Assembly: GCF_900185715.1 (NCBI RefSeq)
Contig: NZ_FYAS01000003.1
Location: 1-64,000 of the forward strand
Source of the DNA: Allobosea sp. CS1GBMeth4
Lineage (GTDB): Bacteria; Pseudomonadota; Alphaproteobacteria; Rhizobiales; Beijerinckiaceae
Reading direction: 5' to 3'
DNA: 64,000 nt
Below are positions 63,681 to 64,000 of the stretch, one piece after another. Both the position numbers and the translations under genes were made by a program. The notes beneath the pieces were generated by a model. It ran no database searches. It was not told the DNA's origin and saw nothing but the letters and a program-made list of their open reading frames with translations. Positions within the stretch are counted from its first letter, which is position 1; each line of letters starts with the position of its first letter.

Positions 63681-64000
63681 GTCGCTCTCCGCCAGCCTGC
63701 CGCTCCTCCTCGCCGCCCTCCTGATCGAGGCGGCGATCGGCTATCCGGCGCGCCTGTTCGCATGGATCGGCCATCCCGTCACCTGGATCGGTGCGCTGAT
63801 CGGCGGGCTCGACCGCGGACTCAACCGCGAGAGCATGAGCTTCGCGATGCGCCGGCTCACCGGAGTTCTCGCGCTCCTGATCCTGCTCGCTGCGACGCTC
63901 GCCGCCGCGCTCGTCCCCGTCGCCCTCTGCCGCCTCGCCGGGCCGCTCGCGCTGCTGCCGCTGGCGCTCCTGGCCTCGACCCTGCTGGCGCAGCGCAGCC
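63679..64000 (+). CDS. cobD: CbiB/CobD adenosylcobinamide-phosphate synthase, 3' truncated by the window
   Basis: 107 codons are visible, running off the end. The start MSLSASLPLLLAALLIEAA and the block GYPARLFAWIGHPVTWIG with LDRGLNRE are typical of the CobD/CbiB membrane protein, which joins aminopropanol (phosphate) to cobyric acid. The ATG at 63679 overlaps the divergent cobC start by two bases. It is not preceded by a clear Shine-Dalgarno. Confidence 0.85.
   Translation, partial: MSLSASLPLLLAALLIEAAIGYPARLFAWIGHPVTWIGALIGGLDRGLNRESMSFAMRRLTGVLALLILLAATLAAALVPVALCRLAGPLALLPLALLASTLLAQRS

Overview
The window is about 64 kb of GC-rich DNA with a strong third-position G/C bias, dense gene packing and many ATGA/GTGA start-stop overlaps. 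Gene content points to an alphaproteobacterium of the order Hyphomicrobiales. The clues are a long Pro/Ala-rich ExbB, a candidate Irr (ICE) box, an IalB-type domain, REP-like CCCTCTCCC hairpins and several sugar/amino-acid ABC systems. A Bosea-like genus is my best guess, but that is an inference and no rRNA gene is present to test it. No tRNA, rRNA, CRISPR array, insertion sequence or prophage was seen.

Layout. 1-1.6 kb: end of a CopD-type membrane protein and a PCu(A)C copper chaperone, closed by a clear terminator. 1.7-11.6 kb: one long sugar-acid operon. It holds an aldolase-family enzyme, an enolase-superfamily dehydratase, a CUT1 ABC importer, an NAD-dependent epimerase/dehydrogenase, an IclR regulator fused in frame to an SMP-30 lactonase, and an SDR dehydrogenase. 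Together these could carry out non-phosphorylating oxidation of an imported aldose. 11.7-14.1 kb: exbB-exbD-tonB. 14.1-19.1 kb: an alpha/beta-hydrolase lipoprotein, an SDR, a CsoR/RcnR-family metal sensor with a divergent His-rich RcnA-type exporter, a GNAT protein and an unknown protein. 19.2-25.4 kb (minus): nucleoside hydrolase, CUT2 sugar ABC importer, SDR and FGGY kinase. 25.4-29.7 kb: an amino-acid/polyamine-type ABC importer, an FAD amine oxidase-like enzyme and a divergent cupin-HTH regulator with two matching operators. 30.1-36.4 kb: alpha/beta hydrolase, cytochrome c, Nudix, 2OG-Fe(II) oxygenase, and copA-cueR with a textbook CueR promoter. 36.6-38.8 kb: a cytochrome P450 and a glycine-zipper lipoprotein.

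38.9-60.3 kb is the most interesting part. Two converging gene blocks encode a periplasmic protein with an IalB-like C-terminus, large unknown proteins, an 1179-residue Hsp70/actin-fold ATPase, a class B penicillin-binding protein and a 1011-residue SEDS glycosyltransferase with an FHA-like N-terminal domain. The opposing block encodes a single-pass membrane protein, two unknown proteins, a CsgG/LpoB-like periplasmic protein and an OmpA-family protein. Gene order and overlaps suggest a dedicated cell-wall synthase joined to a chaperone-like ATPase and outer-envelope partners. I know of no described system with this composition.

60.6-64 kb: a second OmpA-like periplasmic protein, a D-2-hydroxyacid dehydrogenase, and the start of a cobalamin locus in which cobC and a CbiB/CobD gene diverge from overlapping start codons.
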